Of a DNA stretch of 64,000 bases, positions 1 through 10,721 are shown one piece after another. The notes beneath the pieces are model-generated. The model searched no databases. It was not told the DNA's origin and worked only from the letters and a program-made list of their open reading frames with translations. The translations under genes were made by a program, and so were the position numbers. The stretch is taken from positions 3,782,001-3,846,000 of the forward strand of contig CM066303.1 of NCBI GenBank assembly GCA_033807695.1. Direction: 5' to 3'. Position 1 is the first letter of the stretch, and each line of letters opens with the position of its first letter. Source of the DNA: Daedaleopsis sinensis (Eukaryota; Basidiomycota; Agaricomycetes; Polyporales; Polyporaceae).

Positions 1-320
1 GCTCGATGTCGTCTGTATCCGCTCATGACAGCACTTGGAGCTAGCTACTTGCAATTGAAGGTGCGTCCATCGCTATCAGCTAAGACATGTGCACCATCTT
101 CACACCGGTAGTAGCCACCTCAAGCGGTGTGTTCGGGACGACGTCGTTCATGGCACTCGAAGGTAATCAATGTGCTCGAGCTATTGGGTTGCGTTAGTCT
201 TGCAAGGCTGCTAGCGACACTAAGCAGGCGACCTAGATCCCTGTGACGAAACACTCCGCCGGTGCAAATGCAGTTGGGCAGTGCGCATATATAAGCAGTT
301 CGGACACACGAGGAATAGAA
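1..320. repeat. Array block b, copy 1 (cut by window start)
   Basis: Diverged copies of this stretch occur at about 29098-29530 and 44225-44530. Shared landmarks are a start like ctcgatgtcgtctgta, the phrase atgacagcac, and gggacgacgtcgttca. I see no convincing coding frame. In the other two units block b directly follows a DUF6535 gene, so the left edge of the window probably cuts the array just right of another such gene. Confidence 0.7.
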
Positions 321-697
321 CCTGACTCGGACGTCAGAACACCATGGTCAGTATGACCGGTGTCACGCATCCGAGACGTTCGCTCGTACAGGGCTGTGTC
401 CCCCGTCCTCGCACGTTCGCAGCCGCGACATGGATGCGCTCCACGATTTCGATGAGAGATCGAAAGCCACCATGAGCGCTGTGTCTATGGATCACGCGAT
501 GCGCTTCACTTTGGAGCACAACATGGTGGTCCTACCGCAGTCGTGGTCGCGTAGTAATAGGGAACGCGGACAGTGTGCCTCCCTATCCATTCCCAGCGTT
601 CTGTGGAGGAGGGAGCGAATTTTACTCAGCACGCACCACGGTGCATGTGGTCAATGTACCACCAGAGTGCGTATAGCATTTCTGCTCACCTTGGTCT
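321..697. other. Stretch with no recognised feature
   Basis: Short overlapping frames on both strands show no recognisable protein or splice structure. The stretch joins block b to block c. In the later unit about 5.2 kb of other blocks (f, g/h, DUF6535 type II, a) lies between b and c, so this unit looks internally deleted. Confidence 0.4.
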
Positions 698-2411
698 GTG
701 GCTAGTCATGTCGGCTTGGGCGTACCGCGCCCGTGGGCCGGTGAGTTATACGGGTGCGGTGCAGACATGATTTGTGAGGACCTAGTGATTTGCCCAACGA
801 ACCGGTGCGACGTTGTCGTATCAGTGTTCGCAGACCGGTCCTCTCCCATGGACGACATCTTGACTCCTCATGGTTGGCGTCGCAGTGTCGCACCAGCCGA
901 GCGCACTTTCGCGTCCGGTATATACATCGTCAGTACTCGGACTGGGGGTGCGAGAAAGTGCGTATCTACTCACCATGAATGGACCACCGCGAACGAGATC
1001 ACGACCACCGGGAAGAAGCCCAGACTGCTGCGAAAGACGTCGAGCACGGCGCGTCCACGATCTGTGCAGGAATCGTCAACATGCTTCGGGACTGACAGAA
1101 TCGGAGCGCGGGCACTTACGTGGAGGTCGTCGTTACGGGGACAATTGCACCATCCTGGTCCGATCTACGACATGTGGGGGCCTCTGGCGGGCAGCAGTCA
1201 TTGACACCGTGTGTCGGACAGTGGGACGTCGAGGAACAGACACAGACCCGGACCCGGACAGGAGGATCGTCCATCTGTGCTGAGAGCAGCTCGTTCGCCG
1301 TGACGAGCTCCGGGCTAGTGGCACATACTCGGTTTCGATACAGTCGCTATGAGAGAGCAGGACGTGTGTGATGCGTGCAATGTCTCGATTTTGTCCTGTA
1401 TGCGAGTCGCGTGCGCCGGCGACATACTCGCGCCTTGTTGAGCACCTGTGGGTAGGACACGCCCTCGTGGTGGTCGATACAACGACCCGCCCACGAGATA
1501 GAGGTATCAGCGCGCATGCATGTACATCGCGTTCATGGCGATGTTCTCGATAAGATCGACGTGATTCGTAGCCAGAGGCTTCCCCGACGAGAACCCTCCA
1601 TCACAACATGCGTCGTCGGAGACGTCCGGGGGATACTGATTTAGGGGAGGGATCACCGACGCCTCACTCGTCTCGCCCGGAACGCCTCGCAGAGGTCGAG
1701 AGGCTGGATCCTTCGATGACTCCAGATGATAAGTAGCGCGAATCGACAGTACAGGGTCACCGGAAGGTCGGAAAGGTCGACAGTTCGGACTAGGCACGAT
1801 GTTCGTAGAGTGCACCACTTGAAGGTGTCGTAGGCGTCTCAAGCATAACGTGCTTGACATATCCGATGGACTTGACGGAGACATGGTATCCATAAAGACG
1901 AGCAGGATAGGCGGGGTCGGCTCCTGATCGATACAGGCGAGAGATAGAGACGTGCTGGCGAGAAGACGGACGAGATGTACTCAAGTCCTTAGCAGACTTA
2001 GTGAGGACGATAAGATGTTTGCAGCGTAGCACGAAAGTAGAAGGAGGTGACTCACAGGCGGAATAGAGTTCTGCGAGGAGCAGAAAGAAACCATACTTCA
2101 CAGGAGCGCAGGTACGAGGTGTGCACGAGTGCATTGGGGTTCTCCTTTGCGGCGACCGCGAGTCCTAGAGCGAGTTGCAAGTAAGGGCGCGAGCTGGATA
2201 CTAAGGTGAGGTCCGCCAGCAGAGTGTTGGACCATGATGCATGAGACGTCGAGGAACTTGGACAGGGCGAGGTGAAACCCGCGGCGAGAGCCGTGCGTAG
2301 AGTTTGTGCTCAGGCGCAAGATGGGTGGCAGCCGAGAGCAGGGAGAACAGGATGTGTCGGATTGCTCGGAGGCCGACGATGTGACCAGATGTCGCGCACG
2401 ATGGAGACGTC
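698..2411. repeat. Array block c, copy 1, partly near-identical to 35006-36915
   Basis: Positions 1132-1290 match 35006-35164 and 1484-2411 match 35350-36915 almost base for base. The second match requires skipping a 636-bp insertion in the other copy. Between these tracts (1291-1483) the copies differ strongly. A third, more diverged copy is at 22930-24050. A minus-strand peptide resembling LALGLAVAAKENPNALVHTS is still readable near 2110-2180 and in the 22930 copy, suggesting a decayed gene, but no full gene can be assembled. Confidence 0.8.
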
Positions 2412-3280
2412 ATTGATGGTAAAACGCGGCATCGATATCTGCACATAGTGAACTCAGTACGGGATGTGGTTGAGCTGGGACGAGTTGTGGGGAGTAAATG
2501 AACTTACCGTACTTGATGGTGATAGATTTGAAGTGAGCCTCATCGGGGTGAGTTGTACACGAGTGCATGGGGGATCTTGTTTGCGAGGGCTGCCAAGGTC
2601 TTACGCGAATTGCCACCGAGGGAGCGAGCTAGATTTTCACTCGTGTCAGAGATACGAGTCACGGAGAGGGTATTTCTTAGGCCCGGAGTCTAGGACAGAG
2701 TACGGGAGAGTCGTCCAGATGGCACTGTACATACACTAGGCAGGACTGACAAGCGTACATGCACAGAGAGAAGCAGATAGACGGGCGAGACGAGGGGCAC
2801 ACTGCATATATTGGGTTCGGGGGTACATAGTGTGTGGGGTGGATCTAGAAGCTGAAAACATGTCACTTACCTGGCACATGGGCACAGAAAACCTTCAGTT
2901 GTATCCAGCAGTCTCCAGGGAGGCGGGATCGCAATGTGCATAGCGATAGTCACAAGAGAGACGCGTCGAGAGAGTCGAGTGAGTCGGGAGGGGCGACGGC
3001 GAGGGTGCGTGTTATGGGAGACAAGCACAAGCGGTCGTCATGAGCAGAGCAATAGAAGCAGCGGCAGCCTGTGGACAGGGAGGAGGCGCAAGGATAGAGA
3101 CGACACAGAGGCGAAGATGGAGGGGGAGCAGTCTGTAGGCGCCGTGAATCCTGTTCGGCGCTTGCGGCAGAGTCGATGACGCACACCGGGCGCTCTCGCT
3201 CGTGCTCCTCCTCTCCTGCGGTCGTGTCCCGGTCCGCCGCCGCCGCATGCATCCTCTCCTACACACTCCCTCCGAGTCTA
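2412..3280. repeat. Array block d, copy 1
   Basis: Homologous stretches lie at about 36950-37751, 46080-46580 and 59050-59560, with a partial one at 57420-57600. The landmark is a line around gggatgtggttgagct followed by cttgtttgcgagggctg. Divergence from the 36950 copy is clearly higher than in the flanking c and e blocks. A minus-strand peptide similar to RKTLAALANKIPHALV recurs in several copies. No intact gene is seen. Confidence 0.7.
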
Positions 3281-5479
3281 TGCGCGACCGGTGCCCGTCG
3301 ACCCCCCGGCTCTTGTGCAACACTCCCTGCGTGTCCCCTCGCACCTGCGTCTGCCCGGCCGGCGCCCTCGGAGAAAAGACGCACGGTGACCCTTCCGGAA
3401 TGGCAGCGAACGAGAGACATACAGTATACGTGAGGTTCGGTGAGTCCTTACTCTTGCACTCTCTGCACATAGCCCTTGTTTCGGAGAAATTGCACGCAGA
3501 CAGCTATCGAGTGCGCTACGGGCGCATCAACTCGTCCTCCTGGTCCTCTGAAGTCAACAAATCCCCTCTACGTATGCGTGTCAGACGCGCTCCATGCGCT
3601 TGAACGCGTCAGCGACGTCCCCAAGCTCGCGTCCCGTACGCATCCGACACATCGGCGCGTCCTCAACGCGCGTCATTCCCTCCCCTCTCCGTATGCTCGT
3701 CAATACGCGTGGTATGCGCGTGTCATGCGCACCGCCATCTTCGCGATTCCTAGGGAGCTCAATACCGTGTTCATCCAGACATCGCTCACCGCGACCAAGC
3801 AGAGAGGTACGTGTGCGAACACAGACCGCGCACTAGCAGGCACATCCTGCACATCTCGTCCTCTGGGCGATATATGCAGGATGCGCCGCCATGCGGGAGA
3901 CCGCACACGCGTGCGATGCGCTCACTTGAGCCTCCCGCAGACTTACACAAGACCGACCCGGAGACGGACGCCGGACGCCATGCGTCGGCGCCCGGTGCCG
4001 TATCTAAGCGGCTCACTAGGAGGACGTCGATGCGGCAGGACGACGCCCGAGGCACATTCGTCACAGTCCGCGGTGCGACGCCCCACGCTCATCCACCGTT
4101 CGAAGGAGCTCAGCGGCACTCGACGTTAGGGACGAAAACTGATAGGTACGAGCATAGATCGGGGCGCATCCTGCATGTATCGAGGATGCTGTGTGCAGGA
4201 TGCGCCACCATGCTCGCCGTGCGTGCGCTCATACTGGGATTCTCGCAGGCTTGCACAAAACCCGGCGACGGACTCTGGTTGCGTGGCGCGGCAACACGCT
4301 GACCCGGAATCGGGTACCATACGCATGCACCAGGAGATCGCCGCCACGAGGATAACTTCCGAGGCCCGTCCTGTACGGCTCACGATACGGCCATACGCAG
4401 GAGTTCTCCGCTCGAACGCGGTCGTGAAGGCGATTCCTGCATGTACGTCTCCTCCGCGAAAGGGTAGGATACGACGCTTACCTTCCCGTGCGCAGGGCCC
4501 GGATCGCATACATAAGCGTGCGGAATGGGCCTATCGCAGCGAAATGGACGCCCTGCACATAGCGTGCTACCAGGATCGACCGTCTGGACAATGCCATGGC
4601 ATGCGCCCTCAAGATGGTACCGACGGACGTCACAAACCGCACGCCGACGCGGTTCTGTCGAGCACCGCAGTGCACGTACCGTCCGCTCAACGCTCGACGG
4701 CGCACAGCGCGAGGAGAAACGTGTGAGCGGCGCATGGGTGCAGATGGATGGAAGACAGTGGACGGTGGAGGTCAATGTCGCGACGACTGGCATCGACGAC
4801 CACGGCAGCGCGACGGCGATGTTCGGGAACATGCGCTCACGCTCCTCATCTTCCTAGGCACAAGGCTGCTCTTCGACACGAAGCGACACGTAGGCCCTGC
4901 TCCCGAACGGCGGGTGCCCTCGCGCGATAGCACGTAGGATCGCGGTGTGTAGACTACCTTGTACTCTATCACCATGAATACATACACACTAATCCTGACG
5001 CTTGTTGATGTGAGGTACCGCAACCGCCCCAACTCGACGCTGCCTCTTCCGTCTCAAGGCCATGCGACGTGTCCCTCGCCGCTCCTCCTCGGCGCCGGAC
5101 TCGAATCTCGATACCGTGTCGTCCGACAGCTCCCTGCCCCACACATCGATCTCGGCTTCCATCGCCGCCGTCACCGTCTGCCGAGTTTGGAGCTTCTTCC
5201 GCCTCTTCTCGTGGAGCGGGTCCGTCACCGAGTGTGCTCGATGTCCTCCAGCGTCCGGCCGGTCGCGTCTCTCCGGGATGCCCCCGTGGAACGGGCTCGG
5301 GGCTGCGAAGAGCGGGTTCTCCGCTGCTCGTCCGACACAGACGCGAGGTGCATCTCTTCGAGCTCCCGGAGCGCGAGCAGGTGGCTGACCCGGATGTGCG
5401 CGAGGCCGGGGGAAGTCGACGACGATCGCGTAGCTGAGCCCCGTGTACATCTCCCGGACATAGTCAGAGCCTCGGAGAC
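3281..5479. repeat. Array block e, copy 1, about 99.5% identical to 37752-39950
   Basis: The offset to the second copy is constant at 34471 bases over about 2.2 kb, so there are no net indels, and I counted only about ten single-base differences. Diverged copies are at about 46600-47500, 52970-55435 and 59560-60505. Long open frames exist on both strands (up to 217 codons), but they use GC-rich non-periodic sequence and are not kept in the diverged copies. I treat them as chance frames. The block ends at gcctcggagac, exactly where the hAT gene begins. Confidence 0.85.
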
Positions 5480-7175
5480 TAAGTATGTGCCCAAAGCACC
5501 GCACACGTCCCTGTGGCCCATACGAGGTGGGGACCAGGTCCTTGATGTCCCGCATCATGGCAGTATTGGTGGACGCGTTGTCGCACGTCACTGCGAGTAC
5601 CTACAGATATATTCGTGAGCAGGATATCAGCGAAGCAAGACGTCGAATGCATACCTTCTCCTCGATGCCATAGTCCTTGAGGCAGTCTACAAGTTTGGCG
5701 GCAATGTACTTTGCGGTGTGGGCGCTCGAGAGCCTAGTAAGAAGCACAACGTTAGCAAGCGCAGATCGGCGAACAATGAGTATAAATAGACATACTGGAT
5801 GAACTCCAGTATAATGTGTTGAATCTCGCCTTCCTGGTGCCAGTGCGCCGTGACACCCAGGAAGGATATGACATTGGGAGATGTCCAACCATCTAGGCAG
5901 ATATGAATCTTGCCAGGATAGTCCTGTAAGTAGTAAAAGCACAGGTCAGAACGGGGTACTGTAGCGATCGTCGTGAAGGTGACCTACCTTGAACATTTTG
6001 CGCACACGATCTTTGGTGTTGTTGAAGATCGCGCGGACATCCCGGGACACAGTGACGCGCGATGGTATTTTGGCCTTGTTATAGAGCATGCGGACGATCT
6101 CCTGGAATTCGGGGTCTTCGACGATGGTGAAAGGGCGGTGGCGCCGCGCGCACCACATGGCAATGAGGAAGCGTAGTCGTTCGGGGGAGTATGTCGCGCC
6201 GTGGGCGTAAGCCGTGATCTGCTCGACCTCAGGGGTGTCGTCGGGGTCGCAGAGCTTCACATGGCGCGCTAGGTTGCCGGTGGAATCTTGATATTCCATG
6301 CGGTCGACGTGTTTCGAGGGATGCCTGCATGGAGTAAGTCAGCAAGGGTGCAGAGGTACATAACACAAGGTACGCACTTCTTGCAGACAAAGCGATGAAC
6401 CACAGCGCCGTTCGCCCCGGAGACGATAATTGGTTTCTTGTAGTGGTCGTACAGGTTGGAATGCCAGCCCTCGCTGATTCGCTCTGCAGGCACACGGTCA
6501 GGAATCACCAGTAGATGCGGGGCGGCTGATAGAATACGCACTCAAAGTCTGCTCGGGGGTGAGACCAGCGTACTTCTGCGCGAAACGAGCTCGGCGGCTG
6601 TTGTTGACATTTACGCCTGCAAGCTGAGCAGAAGTCCGGGCGCGAGCCTTGACGGCAGAGACCGGGACCTCGCCGTCACTCGGGACCGGAGAGCCTTCGT
6701 CGTCCGAGATGGAGATGGCTGTAGTGGTGGTCTGACCACCCACCTGGGTATTCTAGAGGTGGACGAGTAAGCCAAGGACACGGCACACCACCGGACATGA
6801 ATCGAGACTCACCCCAAGCACCTCCGAACCCGACTTCTTCGCTGTCGCCGCCGGGCCTGCAGGCCCTTTGCCTACCGGCTATAGTTGCGAATGATCAGCA
6901 ACGACATACCATGGACGTTAAACAAAGGCACTCACGTCGGGGATGCCAGACGACGTCTTCTTGACCTGAGCGCGGGGCTTGTTTACCCCCGAGGCAGCGG
7001 TCGCGTCGACGCCCTCTTTGAGCCGCTTGTTGGCCCCGGCGGTCGAACCTTGACGTGCGGCGGGAGTCGGGCCTGGGGTGTGGTTGGCGTCGCTGCCTTG
7101 AGACTCCGTCTCGCGACGGCGTTTCATGGCAGCAGCAGCCTCAGCAGCAGTGGGGGTAGAAGAGTTCTGAGACAT
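5480..7175 (-). pseudogene. hAT-family transposase gene, C-terminus missing
   Basis: The minus-strand gene has eight consistent exons: 7175-6936, 6878-6813, 6752-6542, 6483-6378, 6324-5988, 5923-5796, 5733-5655 and 5600-5480. Introns are 53-64 nt and phases agree throughout. The retained product is about 429 residues. It has a basic N-terminus with a KRRRE-like nuclear signal, then a BED-type zinc finger region (VCKK...STGNLARHVKLC). Core hAT motifs follow: KIHICLDGWTSPN, the helix AHTAKYIAAKLVDCLKDYGI and the catalytic-type TCDNASTN, ending at RCFGHIL. The family normally continues for several hundred residues to the hATC dimerisation domain. Here the frame runs into repeat block e at 5479/5480, so the protein should be inactive. 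I found no terminal inverted repeats. Confidence 0.85.
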
Positions 7176-7860
7176 AGATGGGAGCTAAATGCGTTAGACG
7201 GGGGGCGCAAGAGACAAGAGTTGACTCCGAGAGACTCACCTTAGAGCCCCGGTCTGTCCCTCTTATACCCTCCCTCCCACAGCATGCCACCGTCCCATGG
7301 CCAATGCACGTTCACGAGACTGTTGTTATCTGCTTAGCGATCGTTTCCTTTTCGAAAAATCTGGCTTCGTACCTTTTGAATCGGATACTCATCATCCTTT
7401 GTTAGGTCTCATTGTCCTGAAGATATGGATCTCTTGAAGAACCTGTGCCCGAGAAGCCCGTAATCGTCAATACCGATCGGACGACGAGATGGACTCGTGA
7501 CGGGCTTACTGAGAGACCATGATAGCTCATATGAGCATCCTGATAGGGCGTGCCGACGCGTCAGGAGGAGAGAGGCACGCAGGATGAGCAAGAAGGGTTC
7601 AACGGCGGCAAGCGCTCAAAGAGCGCTTACCGCTGTTGAACACTCAATGACAGGTAAGTCCCCACGGTGAAGCCCTTGCTCGATACCCTCTGCACGCTCT
7701 GCACCCTCTGCACGCTCCGTACCCCAGCTTCAACCCGGTTGTACTCAGTCCCGCCTCTCATCGCCCTCTGACTAGCGGATTCACAAATAGGTCCGCGATG
7801 ACTTGTACACATGCCGCATAGATCGCTATCTCAGCCACCACCCGACGCCTAAGATCCAAT
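7176..7860. other. Intergenic region between divergent genes
   Basis: This lies between the start of the hAT gene (minus) and the unknown gene at 7861 (plus), so it should hold both promoters. I see no clear TATA box for either. It contains the hairpin at 7598-7640 and a run of similar ctctgcacgctc words at 7686-7722. No open frame here looks real. Confidence 0.5.
7598..7640. repeat. Perfectly spaced hairpin, 20-bp arms
   Basis: The left arm starts ttcaacggcggcaagcgctc and the right arm pairs with it over 20 bases with two mismatches and a 3-base loop. It might be a transposon terminus, a terminator-like fold or a chance palindrome. No target duplication is visible. Confidence 0.6.
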
Positions 7861-9239
7861 ATGCCATTTGCAGAAATATTCGACAAGTATCCCTCATCCC
7901 GACCGCCTCCTGGCGCATCACCTGCACATCTTCCGGACCGCTTTCTTATCAATATCACAACATCGACCGTCAACCTTCCATACAGCTCTCAATGGCACGG
8001 GTGCACAACATCGCGCATGTCCCTGCAACTGGAAGAGCGCCCTGGGCGTCTTCGACCTCCAGGCAGTCCGAGCCCGTACTCTGCCCTCGTTTGTCTGTCA
8101 CAAATACAGGTAAGTCCTCGAGCTCATGCCGTCGACCAGTCCCCGCCCCATCTCATCTCTATCATCCCTCCGTCTGCAGAATCCCTCCGTCTTTCTCAGC
8201 TGCAGCCCGATGGCGACCGTCGAGGGCTTCACAACCCACATCTACCTCCTATCCGATGCCGCTACCAAGCGATCTACGCCGGCGAACGCTGTTCAGAATG
8301 TGACATTGGTTGTCAATGGTCCGACCGCTCTCATATCCGTATGTAACCTTTCCTCAGTTCATGATCGTCTTCGCTCACAGCAGTTATCATCTGCACATGC
8401 ACAGTTGATCCTCCCGACTGTCGACTTCGCTCTGGAGCTCTGCCCCCCTACGCAGTTTGACGACTGGGTCGTCACGACGCTCAGCGACGATCTCTCCGCC
8501 TGCGACGTGAACGACATGCAGCGCGAGATAATCCTGCATCTTGCCCTGGCCTATCAAAGCTTCTTCCACCTCCTCGGCACTGAAGACTTGCAGGAACGCA
8601 AGAACTTCAACCTATTTGCTGCACAAGTCATCAACGCTGCGCTCTCTCTCGACGCTCATGAGCCTGCCGAAGACGCTCTCGCCGACGTCGTCAACTGGCT
8701 GCACGACTCGCAACTTCTGCCCGCTGTACGTCCACGCCATGCTGTTCTTACCTCGCTATTCAATTGCCCTCTTTTAGGACGCGTTTTGGAACCTCGATGC
8801 ACCCAAGAAGCCCTGTCCAGAAGCGGATGCCCCAGAACACGGAGCGGCGCGGTCGATCCCTAGCGAAAACACCCAAGACACTCCTAGCCCCCCCACAGGA
8901 GCTTCCGTCGAACGCGTAGACCCCGGGGCTAGGTACTATGCTTCGCCGCCCACAGTGGTATCCATTAACTCTCAGATCACTCCCCTCGGTTCGTCAACTA
9001 CCTCTTTTTCGATTTCACCTACTTCTCCTGACTCTGATGGCCCCTCAGCATCGTTTAGCGACTCCGACCTTGCATACATCGCCGGTCACGATGCTCCCGC
9101 CGCTACAGAGGTGGCAGTGCAACCGGCGTCTGATGTAGAGTACGATAGCGATGGCAGCATCCCGTCCCTCCATACGGTTACTCACTCGACTGACTCTGGT
9201 GATGATGACTTCGAGGATGATGCTTGGGTACATACTTAG
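7861..9239 (+). CDS. Unknown three-exon protein, 418 residues
   Basis: The exons are 7861-8109, 8180-8725 and 8778-9239, with introns of 70 and 52 nt that keep frame. I do not recognise the family. The central part (from about residue 90) is a folded-looking region including TVDFALELCPP, FDDWVVTTL and HLALAYQSFFHLLG. The last third is low-complexity and rich in Ser, Asp and Pro, ending in an acidic tail (STDSGDDDFEDDAW). There is no signal peptide or membrane segment. The start is the first Met of a frame that splices cleanly, and a downstream Met in exon 2 is possible. It sits between a hAT remnant and a gypsy remnant, so it may be a transposon-associated or captured gene. The intact frame argues against long decay. 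Confidence 0.7.
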
Positions 9240-9467
9240 TGAATATATGTTGAACAATGTATGCGTACAATGACTTCAAAGTCGTCTTTATGTGTGATAT
9301 ATAGCTATACGATCTGCAGCGAATCGGCAAACCCCGAGGGCCCTGATCTGGACCCGCACATGACCCGGATCCGCAGCTCCAGCTCTCGCGGCTCCGGTCC
9401 CCGACGGCTCCAGCTCCGTATATCTGCGGGTATATCCGCAGGGGGAGCCGGAGCCGTGTTCAGCCTT
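9240..9467. other. GC-rich junction sequence upstream of the integrase remnant
   Basis: After the stop at 9239 comes an AT-rich tail likely to hold the polyadenylation region of the previous gene. From about 9340 to 9467 the sequence is rich in ggatccg, ggctccgg and tatatccgcag words in both orientations, like a palindromic small transposon. Integrase-coding sequence begins abruptly at about 9468, so the gypsy element has been cut here. Confidence 0.5.
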
Positions 9468-10271
9468 ATTTCAGACAACGGAAGTCCATGGGTTGCAGCG
9501 TTGGAGTACCTGGCAAAGCAATACCACGTCAAGCACATACGGATCTCAGGATACAACTCACGAGCGAACGGAATCGTCGAGCGGCCTCATTTCCACGTCC
9601 GGGATGCGCTCTTCAAAGCATGCGAAGGTGATACGACGCAATGGGTGGCGCGGGTATATTCAGTACTCTGGGCGGACCGAATCACAGTACGCAGGAGACT
9701 AGGGTGCTCACCCTACTACGCGGTAACTGGGACGGATCCAATCCTGCCCATGGACATCACAGAAGCCACGTACCTGCTGCCTATACCGACGAAGCTTGTG
9801 TCCACAACGGAGTTGATCACCAACAGGGCGATGGCCTTGCAGAAAAGACCGGAGGACATAGCGCGGTTGCGGTCAACCGTCTACCGAACACGCGTCCAAG
9901 CTGCGGAGCTATTCGAGAAAGAACACAGCGCAACCATCCGAGACTTCAACTTCCAGCGAGGGAGGCTGGTTCTGATGCGGAACACGGCAATTGAGAAGTC
10001 GCTCAACAGGAAGATGAGACCACGGTACCTAGGCCCTCTAGTAGTGATATCGCGCAACAGAGGCGGCGCGTACATCATTGCAGAACTCGATGGGACCGTC
10101 TTCGATCGACCCATAGCGGCCTTCAGAATCATCCCCTACCTAGCGCGTGAGGACCCAATCAACTTCAATATTGAGGAACTGGACGCACCACAGAGCCGAC
10201 TGCAAGAATTAGAAAACACAACAGAAAACTACGAAGAGGAAGGATTAGCAGACGACGACGAACACGGCTGA
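9468..10271 (+). pseudogene. Ty3/gypsy polyprotein remnant: integrase C-terminal half
   Basis: The frame starts inside the integrase catalytic core. The second acidic residue is in ISDNGSPW (D at about 9474) and the Glu in NGIVERPHF follows 35 residues later, matching the D-35-E spacing of retroviral-type integrases. The first catalytic Asp and everything upstream (gag, protease, RT, RNase H, zinc-binding domain) are absent. Downstream are the usual linker and a C-terminal DNA-binding region containing RPRYLGPLVVI and GGAYIIAELDG. The open frame extends to the left through non-homologous sequence from 9261, which I exclude. It cannot encode an active enzyme. Confidence 0.88.
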
Positions 10272-10721
10272 CACTCACATTGACGAGGACGTCAAATGGA
10301 AAAAGTGGGGGGGAGGAAGTCGCTTGACTACGTAAGTCAATTCCTCTACAGGCCGAAGAGCGCTTCAAGAGGCGCTTCGCGCGTCGGTCATCTCGGAGAT
10401 CACACAAGAAGAAGAGCAGAAGGCGATGCGATACATTCGGGATACTAGATACAGTACAGATTAAGAAGGACAACAGAAGCTGAGCGCGACGGGATACGGG
10501 AAAGAAAACCAGAAGGAGACATTACAAAGCCCAGAGCGACAGGAGGGAGACGGAGAGACTAGTCCGCGGGAGACAGAGACGAGCAGAGGAGATATATGCG
10601 AAAAACAGAAAACAAGACAGCGCGAGCCGCGCGACGACAGGACGAGACGACGACCAAGCAGGAGATGACAAGAAAAGCTAATAACAAGAAGTCCGTGGAC
10701 GCGCACGCGTCGAAGAAGTCC
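10272..10721. other. Gap between integrase remnant and antisense gene
   Basis: Directly after the integrase stop another frame continues as DEDVKWKKWGG-like sequence (10285-10320), possibly the true end of the polyprotein after a small frameshift. The rest is purine-rich on the + strand with no recognisable gene. It probably holds the 3' untranslated regions of the convergent integrase and the minus-strand gene ending at 10722. Confidence 0.5.

Noticed and set aside
3476..4129. Long open frames in block e (217 codons, and about 227 codons in the copy at 53801)
   Set aside because: The near-identical copy naturally keeps the frame, but the diverged copies do not keep it with codon-level conservation. 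The composition is arginine- and threonine-rich, as expected for GC-rich noncoding DNA.
10302..10319. A second polypurine tract directly after the integrase
   Set aside because: It is not followed by a TG LTR start, and it can be read as the coding end of the polyprotein (DVKWKKWGG). The tract at 14518 fits better.
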